Positions 1-8,362 of a DNA stretch of 58,219 nt are shown here, one piece after another. The translations under genes and the position numbers were made by a program. Numbering within the stretch: position 1 is the stretch's first letter; every line of letters starts with the position of its first letter. This stretch comes from Acetobacter indonesiensis (GTDB lineage: Bacteria > Pseudomonadota > Alphaproteobacteria > Acetobacterales > Acetobacteraceae), in assembly GCF_000963945.1 (NCBI RefSeq), contig NZ_BAMW01000059.1, forward strand, positions 1 to 58,219. The letters run 5' to 3'. The notes under the pieces are model-generated. The model was not told where the DNA came from. It saw nothing but the letters and a program-made list of their open reading frames with translations, and ran no database searches.

Positions 1-48
1 TCGGGCTTCGGGCTTCGGGCTTCGGGCTTCGGGCTTCGGGCTTCGGGC
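1..48. repeat. 7-bp tandem repeat, unit TCGGGCT, about 6.9 copies
   Basis: The window opens with six perfect copies of TCGGGCT and a seventh that changes at its last base. The array is cut by the window edge, so its true length is unknown. It lies about 28 bp downstream of the stop of the minus-strand exporter gene. A unit of 7 bp changes frame with each copy number, so slippage would shift any reading frame crossing it. No gene visible in this window crosses it. Confidence 0.9.
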
Positions 49-75
49 CGTAAAAAATCACACTAGCGGCGCTGT

Positions 76-1170
76 CTAGCCCCCTAGCCCGGTGCAGCTC
101 TGCATTATTTTGAGCAAAGCGATACTGGCGCTTATCAACCCGCACAAAGACATAATAACCGTCAGAACCAGCGGACGACTGGCGCGGAAAACTGATTTTA
201 CATCCACACTCAGCCCCAAAGCCACCATGGCAAGCGTGGTCAGAAATGTTGCCATCTGGGCGGCGGGCGCAAGCAGTGGTTGTGGCAGCACGTTGACTGA
301 CCGCAGCAGCAGCATGGCGATAAAGCCAAGAATGTACCAGGGCAGCAAGCGGAAGATCGGGAGTTTCTGTTTCGCTCTTTTTTCGTGCCTGACACTTTGG
401 TCGTTCCCCTTTCCCTGACAGAACAGAGCAAGCATCAGGCACACTGGGCCAAGCATCAGCACCCGCACCAGTTTTACCAATGTGCCCATATGAATGGCGG
501 ACAGACCAAACGGAGCAGACGCCCCCATAACCTGTGGCACGGCATATACCGTCAGCCCCGCCAAAGCGCCTTCTGCCACTGTATTTAAGTTTAGAAGCGG
601 CATCAGCAGCGGCAAACCGAGCACCACCACAAGGCCGCCCGCAGCGGTAAAGGCTATGGTAGAGCCGACATCTTCCTCACGCGCCTGAATAACCGGGGCT
701 GCGGCCATTATTGCGGAATTGCCGCAGATTGAGTTTCCGCAAGCCACCAGCAAGGTTTGGGAAAGAGGAAGCCCCATGCAGCGCCCCACGGCGCAGGTAA
801 ATGTCAGACTGAAGAGTACCATCCCCAGTACACCAGCCGTCAGCCATGGGCCGACAGAAAGCACTGTGGTCAGGCTAAAAGAGGCCCCAAGCAAAACAAT
901 GGCCGTATTCAGCACTGTTTTGGCACAATAATGGATACCGGGTGCCATGGCAGCGCAGGGCTTACGCAGGCTACGGCACAGAACCCCGCCCAGTAGTGCG
1001 AGGTTCAGAGCTTCAAGCCACGCTTTACCAAAAAGCGCGATTTCCGCACTTTCAAGACCATAAGCAACACTTGTCACCCCGACACACAGGGCAATACCTG
1101 ACAGGCGTGTTTGCATAAAATGCAAAGTGAGCCGCACAAAATTCTGTTGGGAATGTCGCTGGGTGTTCAC
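76..1170 (-). CDS. yeiH: YeiH/UPF0324-family putative sulfate/anion exporter
   Basis: This is a 364-residue, almost wholly hydrophobic protein with about ten predicted membrane segments. It carries the family signature GNSICGNSAIMAAAPV near residues 145-160 and matches the usual length of the UPF0324 (Cons_hypoth698) family, represented by E. coli YeiH. The family sits in the inner membrane and is thought to move sulfate, sulfite or related anions, but this is weakly established. The start is GTG at 1168-1170, preceded by AAAGGA seven bases upstream. It is divergent from a LysR regulator with about 110 bp between them, the same arrangement as yeiE/yeiH, which suggests that the LysR protein controls it. 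The family call is firm; the substrate is not known from sequence. Confidence 0.85.
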   Translation of the reverse strand: MNTQRHSQQNFVRLTLHFMQTRLSGIALCVGVTSVAYGLESAEIALFGKAWLEALNLALLGGVLCRSLRKPCAAMAPGIHYCAKTVLNTAIVLLGASFSLTTVLSVGPWLTAGVLGMVLFSLTFTCAVGRCMGLPLSQTLLVACGNSICGNSAIMAAAPVIQAREEDVGSTIAFTAAGGLVVVLGLPLLMPLLNLNTVAEGALAGLTVYAVPQVMGASAPFGLSAIHMGTLVKLVRVLMLGPVCLMLALFCQGKGNDQSVRHEKRAKQKLPIFRLLPWYILGFIAMLLLRSVNVLPQPLLAPAAQMATFLTTLAMVALGLSVDVKSVFRASRPLVLTVIMSLCGLISASIALLKIMQSCTGLGG

Positions 1171-1240
1171 AAGGGTGTCCTTTCCACATCCCTTTTACGA
1201 ACCCTCCGTTCAATCACTCCAACGCATAGTTTTTGTTATT

Positions 1241-1261
1241 TCAATCTGAATTTCTGATTGA
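1241..1261. promoter_or_regulatory. Candidate LysR operator between yeiH and the LysR gene
   Basis: TCAATC at 1241-1246 and GATTGA at 1256-1261 form a perfect 6-bp inverted repeat separated by nine bases, a spacing close to LysR boxes of the T-N11-A type. A further TCAATC half-site lies at 1209-1214. The site is in the divergent intergenic region, 20 bp before the preferred LysR start. Binding is inferred from position and symmetry only. Confidence 0.4.
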
Positions 1262-1280
1262 TTATGCTAAAGCCCTCTCC

Positions 1281-2162
1281 ATGACCCTGGAACAGCTTCG
1301 GCTTTTTATCGCTGTGGCGGAACGTGAGCACGTAACCGCCGCCGCCCATGCCCTGAACGTCACGCAATCAGCCGTTTCAGCCGCTTTGGCAGCGCTTGAG
1401 AACCAACATGATGTGAAGCTGTTTCATCGGGTGGGGCGCGGTATTCGGTTAACCGATGCGGGCCGTCTGTTTCTGCCGGAAGCGCGCGCGGTGTTGGCAC
1501 AGGCCACAGCCGCCACGCATGTTCTGGAAGAATTTAGCGGGCTGAAGCGAGGAGCCTTGCGGGTTGTCGCCAGTCAGACCATCGCTGCCTACTGGTTACC
1601 CCGATTTTTGGTCGCCTTTCGCACACGCTACCCCCAGATTGTTCTCGATGTGGCCATTAGCAACACCGAGGAAGCCGCCCGCTCTGTGCGTGACGGGGAA
1701 GCTGACCTCGGCATTGTCGAGGGGGTGGTAGATGACCCGGCGCTGGCCCAGTGGCCTTTGGGGAAAGACCAACTGACCATTGTGCAGGCAAACGCCCCAG
1801 TGCCAGAACAGGTTGATGCCGCATGGCTACGCGCGGCATCCTGGGTGATGCGTGAGCCCGGCTCTGGCACGCGGGCCACGTTAGAGCAGCATCTTCGCCT
1901 CTTAGGAATTACGCCTGCTGAACTGACCATCAGCCTTGTGCTGCCGTCTAACGAAAGCGTCCGCACGGCTATTGAAGCTGGTGCGGGTATTGGTGCCCTG
2001 TCGTCTCTGGTGGTTTCGCCCGCTTTGAAAGCAGGCACCTTACACGCTGTGCCGCAGGCGCTAGGCACCCGTCTGTTCTACGCCATTCGACACAAAGAAC
2101 GCTATCGCAGCCCAGCGGCCGAAGCCCTGCTCCGCCTGATTAACGAACAGGATGCTTCCTAA
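1281..2162 (+). CDS. LysR-family transcriptional regulator (YeiE-like)
   Basis: This is a 293-residue protein if started at the ATG at 1281, where the typical LysR opening MTLEQLRLFIAVAE begins. Residues 1-60 form the winged helix-turn-helix (AAAHALNVTQSAVSAALAAL) and the rest is the periplasmic-binding-like effector domain. The frame is open upstream to a TTG at 1233, but those 16 residues do not belong to the family and would overlap the probable operator. It is divergent from the YeiH-type exporter, so it most likely regulates that gene, in parallel with YeiE, which responds to sulfite/sulfur signals. The effector here is not known. No strong ribosome-binding site is visible. Confidence 0.9.
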   Translation: MTLEQLRLFIAVAEREHVTAAAHALNVTQSAVSAALAALENQHDVKLFHRVGRGIRLTDAGRLFLPEARAVLAQATAATHVLEEFSGLKRGALRVVASQTIAAYWLPRFLVAFRTRYPQIVLDVAISNTEEAARSVRDGEADLGIVEGVVDDPALAQWPLGKDQLTIVQANAPVPEQVDAAWLRAASWVMREPGSGTRATLEQHLRLLGITPAELTISLVLPSNESVRTAIEAGAGIGALSSLVVSPALKAGTLHAVPQALGTRLFYAIRHKERYRSPAAEALLRLINEQDAS

Positions 2163-2354
2163 ACTATGAAGAACAATTGCCATTCTCTGGTTTGGCTTCT
2201 TTTTCTTGAAAATATTGCCTGAACAGCGCCTTGCGGACGTAGAAGGCAAGAGACGCACTGCCTAGTGACTGTCCCCCTTACATCGAAAGGCTGACACAAA
2301 GCCGCCCGAAAGGTGCGGCCGTGTTAGATCTTTTTCCGTCAGGAACCATATAAA

Positions 2355-2395
2355 CAAAAAAAGCGACTATCAGGATTAACCCGATAGCCGCTTGC
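2355..2395 (-). terminator. Rho-independent terminator of the sugar-nucleotide operon
   Basis: On the minus strand AGCGGCTATC and GATAGTCGCT pair across an 11-base loop with one internal mismatch. They are followed by seven T. It lies about 25 bp after the stop of the small membrane protein and so ends the capD-degT-small protein operon. Confidence 0.8.
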
Positions 2396-2418
2396 TCAAC
2401 GCACTTTGAATAATCTGC

Positions 2419-2883
2419 TTATGGAAACGCAGAACGCTTGAATTTGAAGCGGTCAACCAACCCACGCAAAGGCGCGAACTCTTTTTCCGAGAATGTTTCC
2501 ATATGTACTTCTGACCCATCCGGGGCCTCAGCAAACACGGTATCGTTCCAGTCTGCCGCGCTGATACCTGTCCATAACGTCAGGGCCAGAGCATCCTTGC
2601 CATTCGCGTCTTTCAACATCACACGCGAATCACCAGAAGATGGCGGTGTGCGGCTGAGTGGTCCCCAACCAGCCTTGTGATTATCAAGCCATGTGTTGAC
2701 GGTCTGAACTTCATCCGCTGTCAGGGCACGCTTGTGGCGCATGGGGCCAACTTCAATCTGGCCGCTCGCCACATGCGGAAAAGAAACCGGCTTGAAATTG
2801 GGCAGGGCAAACATCCAGATCAATGATGCTGTACCAATTGTCAGCACCAGAAACCCGACAAGAAACGCGGTTTCTTTCCTCAT
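2419..2883 (-). CDS. Small membrane-anchored protein of unknown function
   Basis: This is a 154-residue protein with one N-terminal hydrophobic segment (FLVGFLVLTIGTASLIWMF, about residues 7-25) and a soluble, presumably periplasmic, C-terminal part containing LWTGISAADWNDTVFAEAP. I do not recognise a named family. The start at 2883 is chosen because AAGGAG lies just upstream; the longer frame to 2937 would run into the preceding gene. It begins 13 bp after the stop of the aminotransferase gene and is followed by a terminator, so it is the last gene of that operon. A role tied to the surface sugar made by the two upstream enzymes is guesswork from position. Confidence 0.65.
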   Translation of the reverse strand: MRKETAFLVGFLVLTIGTASLIWMFALPNFKPVSFPHVASGQIEVGPMRHKRALTADEVQTVNTWLDNHKAGWGPLSRTPPSSGDSRVMLKDANGKDALALTLWTGISAADWNDTVFAEAPDGSEVHMETFSEKEFAPLRGLVDRFKFKRSAFP

Positions 2884-2896
2884 TCCCCTTTTCTCC

Positions 2897-4036
2897 TTAC
2901 CCGCGCACCGCGGCAATGACGCGCGCCACTTCATCATCCGTCAATTCAGGGTGAATCGGCAGCGCCAGAATCCGTGTTGCCAGATCTTCTGACACCGGCA
3001 GGCTTACACCGTCATGATGGTCACGGTACGCTGGCTGTTTATGCAGCGGCAGCGGATAGTAAATTGCGGATGGAACACCGCGTTCTTTCAATCTGGCCTG
3101 TAACGGTTCGCGCTCGGCCGGGTTTTTAAGCAGAATGGCGTAAATAGCCCATGCGCTGGCGCTGTCTGGCACACGCGCCGGAACCTGAACCACATCAGCC
3201 AGACCGGCATCATACGCCTGTGCAATTTCATCCCGCCGAGCCAGTTCCTGTTTGAAGCCATCCAGCTTGGCCAGCAGCACGGCGGCCTGAATGGTGTCCA
3301 GACGGCCGTTCATGCCGGTGCGCAGCACTTCATACCGCGTCTTGCCTTCACCGTGCGTGCGCAGGGATCGGTAAAGGTCAGCCCGCTCTGCATCATCTGT
3401 CAGAATGGCACCACCGTCTCCGTATCCACCCAGCGGTTTGGAGGGGAAAAAGGACAATGTGGTTGCAGTCGCTTCACGCCCCAGCGGTTTACCGTTCAGA
3501 TCCGCACCAAAAGCCTGCGCGCAATCGGCCAGCAGAAACAGGCCTTCTTCCTGCGCAATAGCCCGAAGCTGCGCCCACGGCGCAGGCTGACCAAACAGAT
3601 CAACACCCACAATAGCGCGCGGTGTCAGTTTGCCTGCTTCACGCACGGCGCGGATACGCGCGCGCAAATGGTCAGGATCAATCTGGAACGTGTTGGGGTC
3701 AACATCCACAAAAACAGGTGTGGCCCCCAGCACCAATGGTACCTCGGCTGTGGCGGTGTAGGTGAAGGCTGGCAGAAAAACTGCATCACCACGGCCAATA
3801 TTTTCAGCCATCATGACAATCTGCAACGCGTCTGTGCCTGACGACACGCCGACACATTCCTTGGCCCCACACCATTCTGCCAGCCGCTGCTCCAACTCGG
3901 CCACTTCTGGCCCCATCACAAAGCGGCAATGCTCAAATACGGCATCCACCCGCGCCCGCAGGGCTGGGCCCAGACGCTTCTGCTGCGCGACCAGATCAAG
4001 AAACGCAATCGGGCTTTCAGTCTTATCGTTCATCAT
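2897..4036 (-). CDS. DegT/DnrJ/EryC1-family PLP sugar aminotransferase
   Basis: This is a 379-residue fold-type I aminotransferase of the usual family length. Lys200 in SFFPSKPLGGYGDGGA is the PLP Schiff-base lysine, and Asp171 in LADCAQAFGA binds the pyridine nitrogen. SSGTDAL at residues 65-71 is the phosphate-binding turn. Such enzymes transfer an amino group from glutamate to the 4-keto (or 3-keto) position of a nucleotide sugar. The start overlaps the stop of the 4,6-dehydratase gene by four bases, so the two are translationally coupled. The likely pathway is UDP-GlcNAc to a 4-keto-6-deoxy sugar to a 4-amino-4,6-dideoxy sugar for a surface glycan. Exact product and regiochemistry cannot be read from sequence. 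Confidence 0.9.
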   Translation of the reverse strand: MMNDKTESPIAFLDLVAQQKRLGPALRARVDAVFEHCRFVMGPEVAELEQRLAEWCGAKECVGVSSGTDALQIVMMAENIGRGDAVFLPAFTYTATAEVPLVLGATPVFVDVDPNTFQIDPDHLRARIRAVREAGKLTPRAIVGVDLFGQPAPWAQLRAIAQEEGLFLLADCAQAFGADLNGKPLGREATATTLSFFPSKPLGGYGDGGAILTDDAERADLYRSLRTHGEGKTRYEVLRTGMNGRLDTIQAAVLLAKLDGFKQELARRDEIAQAYDAGLADVVQVPARVPDSASAWAIYAILLKNPAEREPLQARLKERGVPSAIYYPLPLHKQPAYRDHHDGVSLPVSEDLATRILALPIHPELTDDEVARVIAAVRG

Positions 4037-6042
4037 GCCACCTGTTCAGTACTACCGGGCTGCGGAGAGGCCAAAGGTGCACCAGCTACCGCGCCATCAG
4101 GCGTGGCAGACCGCACTTCTCCCTTGGGGTTATGATTGAATTCGGGCACCAGCAACGCCAGAATACGCAGAGCTGCCTTCACATCCCCCCTGCGAGCATC
4201 GTCTGTCATCTGGTCTACGGCCGCTGCGACCTCGGCCAGATCAACCACACGGGGGGTTGCCATCAGCAGGCCGGGATTATCAGTCGGCACCGGGGCTTCG
4301 CGCCCGTGAAACAGTTCTTCGTACAGTTTTTCGCCGGGGCGCAGGCCGGTAAACCGGATGCTGACATCTTCATCCGGCCTTAAGCCGGCAAGACGGATCA
4401 TCTGTCGGGCGAGATCCACAATTTTGACGGGCTCCCCCATATCCAGCACGAAAATGCCACCATCACGCAGCAAGGCATCCGTGCCGGAGCCATCCTTCCC
4501 GCAGGTTCCCCGCACGCTGGCCTGCAAAACCAGCCCCACGGCTTCAGGCACTGTCATGAAGTAGCGTCGCATATCAGGATGCGTCACCGTCAGCGGCCCA
4601 CCACGTTCAAGCTGGCGACGGAACAGCGGCACCACAGACCCTGTAGAGCCAAGAACATTCCCAAACCGCACAGTAATGCACCGCATGGCATCCAGGCTGG
4701 CAGACGTCCGGGCTTTGATATCCAGCGCCTGACAATACATTTCAGCCGCTCGCTTAGCCGCGCCCATCAGGCTGGACGGATTAACCGCCTTATCCGTTGA
4801 AATGACAATCATGGCACGGGCACCATGCCGGGATGCAGCATCTGCCACAACGCGTGTGCCGTGAATATTGGTCAGGATGCCTTCCGCCGGGTTGGCTTCT
4901 ACAATCGGCACATGCTTCAGGGCCGCTGCATGAAAGACCAGATGCGGGCGATACTGGGCCATGACCTCTTCAATACGGGCTTCATCCCGCACGTCGGCCA
5001 CGACAATCTGACGGGGGACGGCGGGGGCCAGTTCAGCCAGTTCCGTATCAATCTGCCAGAGTTCAAATTCGCCGTGGTCAAGCAGCACCAGCTTTTCCGG
5101 GTTTAACTGGGCTATCTGACGCACCAGTTCAGATCCGATGCTTCCCCCGGCCCCGGTAATCAGCACGGTTTGCTGCCCGATCAGCCGCTCCATGCCATCA
5201 CGGTCAAGCGGAACCTGCGGGCGGTTCAGCAAATCTTCCAGCGGAATGGGGCGCAGTTCAACCCGCTCGGCAGGGGTCAGGGCGGTTAGGGCAGGTGTGC
5301 GCAAAACCGCAATGCCGTGATGAGCCGCCGCATCAAGAACCTGAGTTAACGCCTGCCCCCGAAAAGAGGCTTCTGTCACAACCAGAAATTCGGGCAGGGC
5401 GTGTGCTTTGGCCAGCCGGTCAAGGATGGCGGCAATATCATCCACATGGCCCAGAATGGGCACATTATGGATACGCCTGCCGGCCTGATGCGTGCCCAGC
5501 GCCACCAGCCCCACAACCCGAATCCCCGCAGCCGGGTTTCGTTCAATGGCGCGCAGGTAGAGGTCAGCCACCGTATCAACCCCGATCAGGACAATACGAC
5601 GCTGGTCTGCCTTGCGCAGGGCTATCCTGTGGGCAAGCCGGTAGGCAATACGCAACCCACCCAGCATCATCAGCAGCACAAGCGCGTAGATGATGGGAAA
5701 CGTCATGCTGGGCAGGGGATATCCCACCATGACCAGTCCGATGGAAAACAGCACGGCACTGGCAATTGACGCCCCGGCGATACCCAGCAGATCAGATACG
5801 CCTGAAAACCGCCAGTATTGCTGCGGCATTCTGAACGGCAGACCGCTTACCACCAGAGTAATGGCCCCGCCAGCCAGAAACCACAGAGGGTGCAACAGGC
5901 CATCCCGCGGCGCGGCCAGCCAGCGCGCAAAAGGCGCAGCTACAGCCGCCAGCATCCCGTCCAGCAGGATATTGACCAGTATTCTGTTAAGCGGCCGCAG
6001 CTTGGGACTGCGGTGCAAAGAGTCAGAGCGTTGCGATACCAT
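4033..6042 (-). CDS. CapD/WbpM-type membrane nucleoside-diphosphate-sugar 4,6-dehydratase
   Basis: With the ATG at 6042 this is 669 residues, the length of the large FlaA1/WbpM/PglF/CapD proteins. Residues about 20-130 contain four membrane helices. A first Rossmann-like (CoA-binding-like) domain follows to about 260, then the SDR catalytic domain from about 290 with the NAD motif GAGGSIG. STDKAVNPSSLMGAAKR carries the family's Met-x3-Lys in place of the usual Tyr-x3-Lys. These enzymes act on UDP-GlcNAc at the inner face of the inner membrane, giving a 4-keto-6-deoxy sugar. The frame is open to 6087, but 6042 has AGGTGCAAGG just before it and leaves promoter space to the divergent transferase gene. 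It overlaps the aminotransferase gene by four bases. Confidence 0.88.
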   Translation of the reverse strand: MVSQRSDSLHRSPKLRPLNRILVNILLDGMLAAVAAPFARWLAAPRDGLLHPLWFLAGGAITLVVSGLPFRMPQQYWRFSGVSDLLGIAGASIASAVLFSIGLVMVGYPLPSMTFPIIYALVLLMMLGGLRIAYRLAHRIALRKADQRRIVLIGVDTVADLYLRAIERNPAAGIRVVGLVALGTHQAGRRIHNVPILGHVDDIAAILDRLAKAHALPEFLVVTEASFRGQALTQVLDAAAHHGIAVLRTPALTALTPAERVELRPIPLEDLLNRPQVPLDRDGMERLIGQQTVLITGAGGSIGSELVRQIAQLNPEKLVLLDHGEFELWQIDTELAELAPAVPRQIVVADVRDEARIEEVMAQYRPHLVFHAAALKHVPIVEANPAEGILTNIHGTRVVADAASRHGARAMIVISTDKAVNPSSLMGAAKRAAEMYCQALDIKARTSASLDAMRCITVRFGNVLGSTGSVVPLFRRQLERGGPLTVTHPDMRRYFMTVPEAVGLVLQASVRGTCGKDGSGTDALLRDGGIFVLDMGEPVKIVDLARQMIRLAGLRPDEDVSIRFTGLRPGEKLYEELFHGREAPVPTDNPGLLMATPRVVDLAEVAAAVDQMTDDARRGDVKAALRILALLVPEFNHNPKGEVRSATPDGAVAGAPLASPQPGSTEQVA

Positions 6043-6098
6043 CACCTTGCACCTATAGCGTAGCACCTGCCATCCTAGAAGCAGCACAACCCCGCGAT

Positions 6099-7133
6099 AT
6101 GATGCCCATGTTCCTTTCTGACCCTGTTTTGGCGGTTTTCTGCCTGCTTTGCGCCGCTTTTTTTGCCGCAGGCCTTGTGCGTGTGATGATCAATCTGGCC
6201 GTTTTGGACCATCCCGGTCACCGCAGCGCGCATGAAAACCCGACCCCGAAAGGGGGCGGCGTTGGGGTTATGGCCGCTTTTTTTCTTTTTTTTCCCTTAG
6301 TGCAGGACATAACAGGCCATAGCGTCTTGCGGGCGGATGTCATTCTGACGGCATTAGCCACAGCATTGCTGGCCTGTGTGTCCTGGCTGGATGACCTTTA
6401 TCAGTGGCCCGCGTCCATCAAGTTTGTAGCGCAATGCGTTGCCGCCACAATGGTGGTCGCTGGAGGCACGGCGTTGCCGTGGCCAACACCGCTAATCGGG
6501 GCCATTCTCTCGGTTCTGTGGCTTGTCTTTTTGACCAACGCCGTCAACTTCATGGACGGGCTGAACGGGCTGATTTCCGGGTGCCTGATGATCGGCAACC
6601 TTCTGGTCGCGGCAATGGGGCTCTATTTCGGGGTGCCAGACCTGATCTGGCCCGCATTGCTTCTCGCGGGCTGCCTCTGCGGGTTTTTGCCCTTCAACTT
6701 TCCGAAGGCGCGGATTTTTCTGGGGGATGTGGGCAGCCAAGGGTGCGGGTTACTGGCAGGCACGGCCGCCCTTTATATGACGCAGCATTCCACCCAGCCC
6801 TCCGGCTGGTTGCTGGGGCCAGCCCTTCTCTTTCCCTTGATTTTTGATGTACTGTTTACCCTTTGCCGCCGAAAGCTGGCTGGGTATTCGCTTATTCAGG
6901 CACACCGGGGGCATTTGTATCAGGTGTTGCACCGCAGCGGTATGAACCCAGTTCTTATTACCCTGTGCGAGTGGAGTTTTGTATGTTGGGGAGGACTGGT
7001 CGCCTTTCTTGCTGCCCCCTTTCCTCCCCTTGAAGGCGCTATCCTCGCCTTTGTGCTGTTGATGCTACCGCAGCTTGGCTGGCTAGCTTTTGCGACCGTC
7101 AGAACGCGCCGCCACCCGGTGGGCCCATGGTAA
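6099..7133 (+). CDS. WecA/MraY-family undecaprenyl-phosphate sugar-1-phosphate transferase
   Basis: This is a 344-residue polytopic protein of glycosyltransferase family 4 with about ten membrane helices. Visible signatures are HPGHRSAHENPTPKGGG after the first helix, WLDDLYQWPAS with the Mg-binding Asp pair, NAVNFMDGLNGL, FLGDVGSQGCG and AHRGHLYQ. The enzymes transfer a HexNAc-1-phosphate from a UDP-sugar to undecaprenyl phosphate at the inner membrane, the first step of a lipid-linked surface glycan. It is divergent from the 4,6-dehydratase/aminotransferase operon, so it may start the glycan containing that amino sugar. MraY itself is less likely because no peptidoglycan-precursor genes are nearby. 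The start is at the first of two ATGs (6099, 6108) and no strong ribosome-binding site is seen. Confidence 0.85.
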   Translation: MMPMFLSDPVLAVFCLLCAAFFAAGLVRVMINLAVLDHPGHRSAHENPTPKGGGVGVMAAFFLFFPLVQDITGHSVLRADVILTALATALLACVSWLDDLYQWPASIKFVAQCVAATMVVAGGTALPWPTPLIGAILSVLWLVFLTNAVNFMDGLNGLISGCLMIGNLLVAAMGLYFGVPDLIWPALLLAGCLCGFLPFNFPKARIFLGDVGSQGCGLLAGTAALYMTQHSTQPSGWLLGPALLFPLIFDVLFTLCRRKLAGYSLIQAHRGHLYQVLHRSGMNPVLITLCEWSFVCWGGLVAFLAAPFPPLEGAILAFVLLMLPQLGWLAFATVRTRRHPVGPW

Positions 7134-7159
7134 GCAGCACGCCCTGAACGGTTAAGGCA

Positions 7160-7609
7160 TCAGTTTTTCAGTTCAAACGTCAGGCCCTGTGCAGAACCGG
7201 CAAGACGGGCACCCTTAGAGATTGTTTCAATCTTGATGCGCACACCGTTCTTGTTTTCAAGCACGGCACCCCCCAGACCACTACCAAGTGTGGCTTCACC
7301 ATGTGCCGCAGCATATGTGCCCGCAAAGTCCTGCACGCGATGCAGGTTATAGACCGTGCCAACGCCTTCAATCTTTGAGAAGCCAACAGCCGCGATGGTG
7401 CCGCCCGTAATAGCAAATTTGTAAGACTTGCCACCATAGCTCAGGGTGCCGTCACCCCAGGTGTAGCCAACACCTACATCAGCCGATTTGGCCGAGAGCG
7501 TAATCTTACCAGTCGGGGAGCCCATGGCATCCGCCGCATACGCTGCGGGTGCAAGAGAAGCTGTGGAGAAAGTCAGAGCTGCAACAGCAGCGAAAGAAGC
7601 CAACCGCAT
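7160..7609 (-). CDS. Exported small protein of unknown function
   Basis: This is a 149-residue protein with a clear Sec signal peptide ending near AYA-AD (residues 23-26). The mature part is glycine-rich and beta-prone, with GVGYTWGDGTLSYGGKSYKF and a VYNLHRVQDFAGTYAA stretch. This recalls EipA/DUF1134-like and SYLF-like envelope proteins of Alphaproteobacteria, but I cannot assign it firmly. It faces the 3' end of the transferase gene and stands alone, about 175 bp from the MarR gene. It is real by its signal peptide and codon use; its function is unknown. Confidence 0.7.
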   Translation of the reverse strand: MRLASFAAVAALTFSTASLAPAAYAADAMGSPTGKITLSAKSADVGVGYTWGDGTLSYGGKSYKFAITGGTIAAVGFSKIEGVGTVYNLHRVQDFAGTYAAAHGEATLGSGLGGAVLENKNGVRIKIETISKGARLAGSAQGLTFELKN

Positions 7610-7784
7610 TGGAATCGTCCTTTATTCTTATTTTCTTCCAGCATCAGGTGGCATTGTGCGTGTGCCTGCCCGGCGTCTGAAAGCCTGTAGAATGAACGTG
7701 CCATGCGAAAGTAAGTTTCTGAAATGACTGCGGCGGCCACACAAAGTATGGCCGCCGCAGAAAACACCAAATGTCAGTGCCGTA

Positions 7785-8204
7785 TCAGGCAGCAGACACC
7801 CGACGCAGGGTACGACGAACAGGCTGTTCTTTCTTGTCGTCCTGACGTGCTTTTTTGGCTTCGTCTTCAGCCGCTTCACCCATGATGGAACGAATTTCCT
7901 TCAGGTAAGCAGCACCTTTAGGCGTGCGCTGCACCAGCACGGAACGACGGTCAAGCGGATCAACCTTGCGGCGCGCCAGATCAAGCTCACCCAGACGGTC
8001 AAGCGCACGCGTAATGGCGGGCTTGGACACATTCAGACCAGATGCCAGACCACGAACCGTGTGGCCGCTTTCATCCAGATAGCAGGTCAGGAAAACAGCC
8101 AGCTGACGCGCAGAGAGGTCGGGCCCATCGCTCCGCACCAGGGAGACAACGGTATCACGTAGAGTTTTCACCAGCTCTTCAGCTTTGGCAGCATTCTGTG
8201 CCAT
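7785..8204 (-). CDS. MarR-family winged-helix transcriptional regulator
   Basis: This is a 139-residue protein. Its winged helix-turn-helix is plain around residues 50-95: GLASGLNVSKPAITRALDRL is the recognition helix, followed by the wing RKVDPLDRRSVLV. MarR proteins are dimeric repressors or activators responding to phenolics, oxidants or other small ligands. The last 25 residues form a lysine/arginine-rich tail (KKARQDDKKEQPVRRTLRR) not typical of the fold, which could add nonspecific DNA contact. AAAGGA lies ten bases before the ATG. No obvious target is adjacent: the next gene downstream on the same strand is the exported protein at 7160, and about 160 bp separate it from the aminopeptidase upstream. 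Confidence 0.85.
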   Translation of the reverse strand: MAQNAAKAEELVKTLRDTVVSLVRSDGPDLSARQLAVFLTCYLDESGHTVRGLASGLNVSKPAITRALDRLGELDLARRKVDPLDRRSVLVQRTPKGAAYLKEIRSIMGEAAEDEAKKARQDDKKEQPVRRTLRRVSAA

Positions 8205-8362
8205 CAGAGTTCAATCCTTTGTATCATGCCGACGGTGAGCCAAGTGGCGCGGCATCGGCCTTAGTAAGTTTTTTCCGGTTGGTCAGATAAAGCCTATATA
8301 GGCACCGGATCAGATATTTAAATCCCGTAACGACAAAATAGTTCCGTTACATTTTTATTTCT

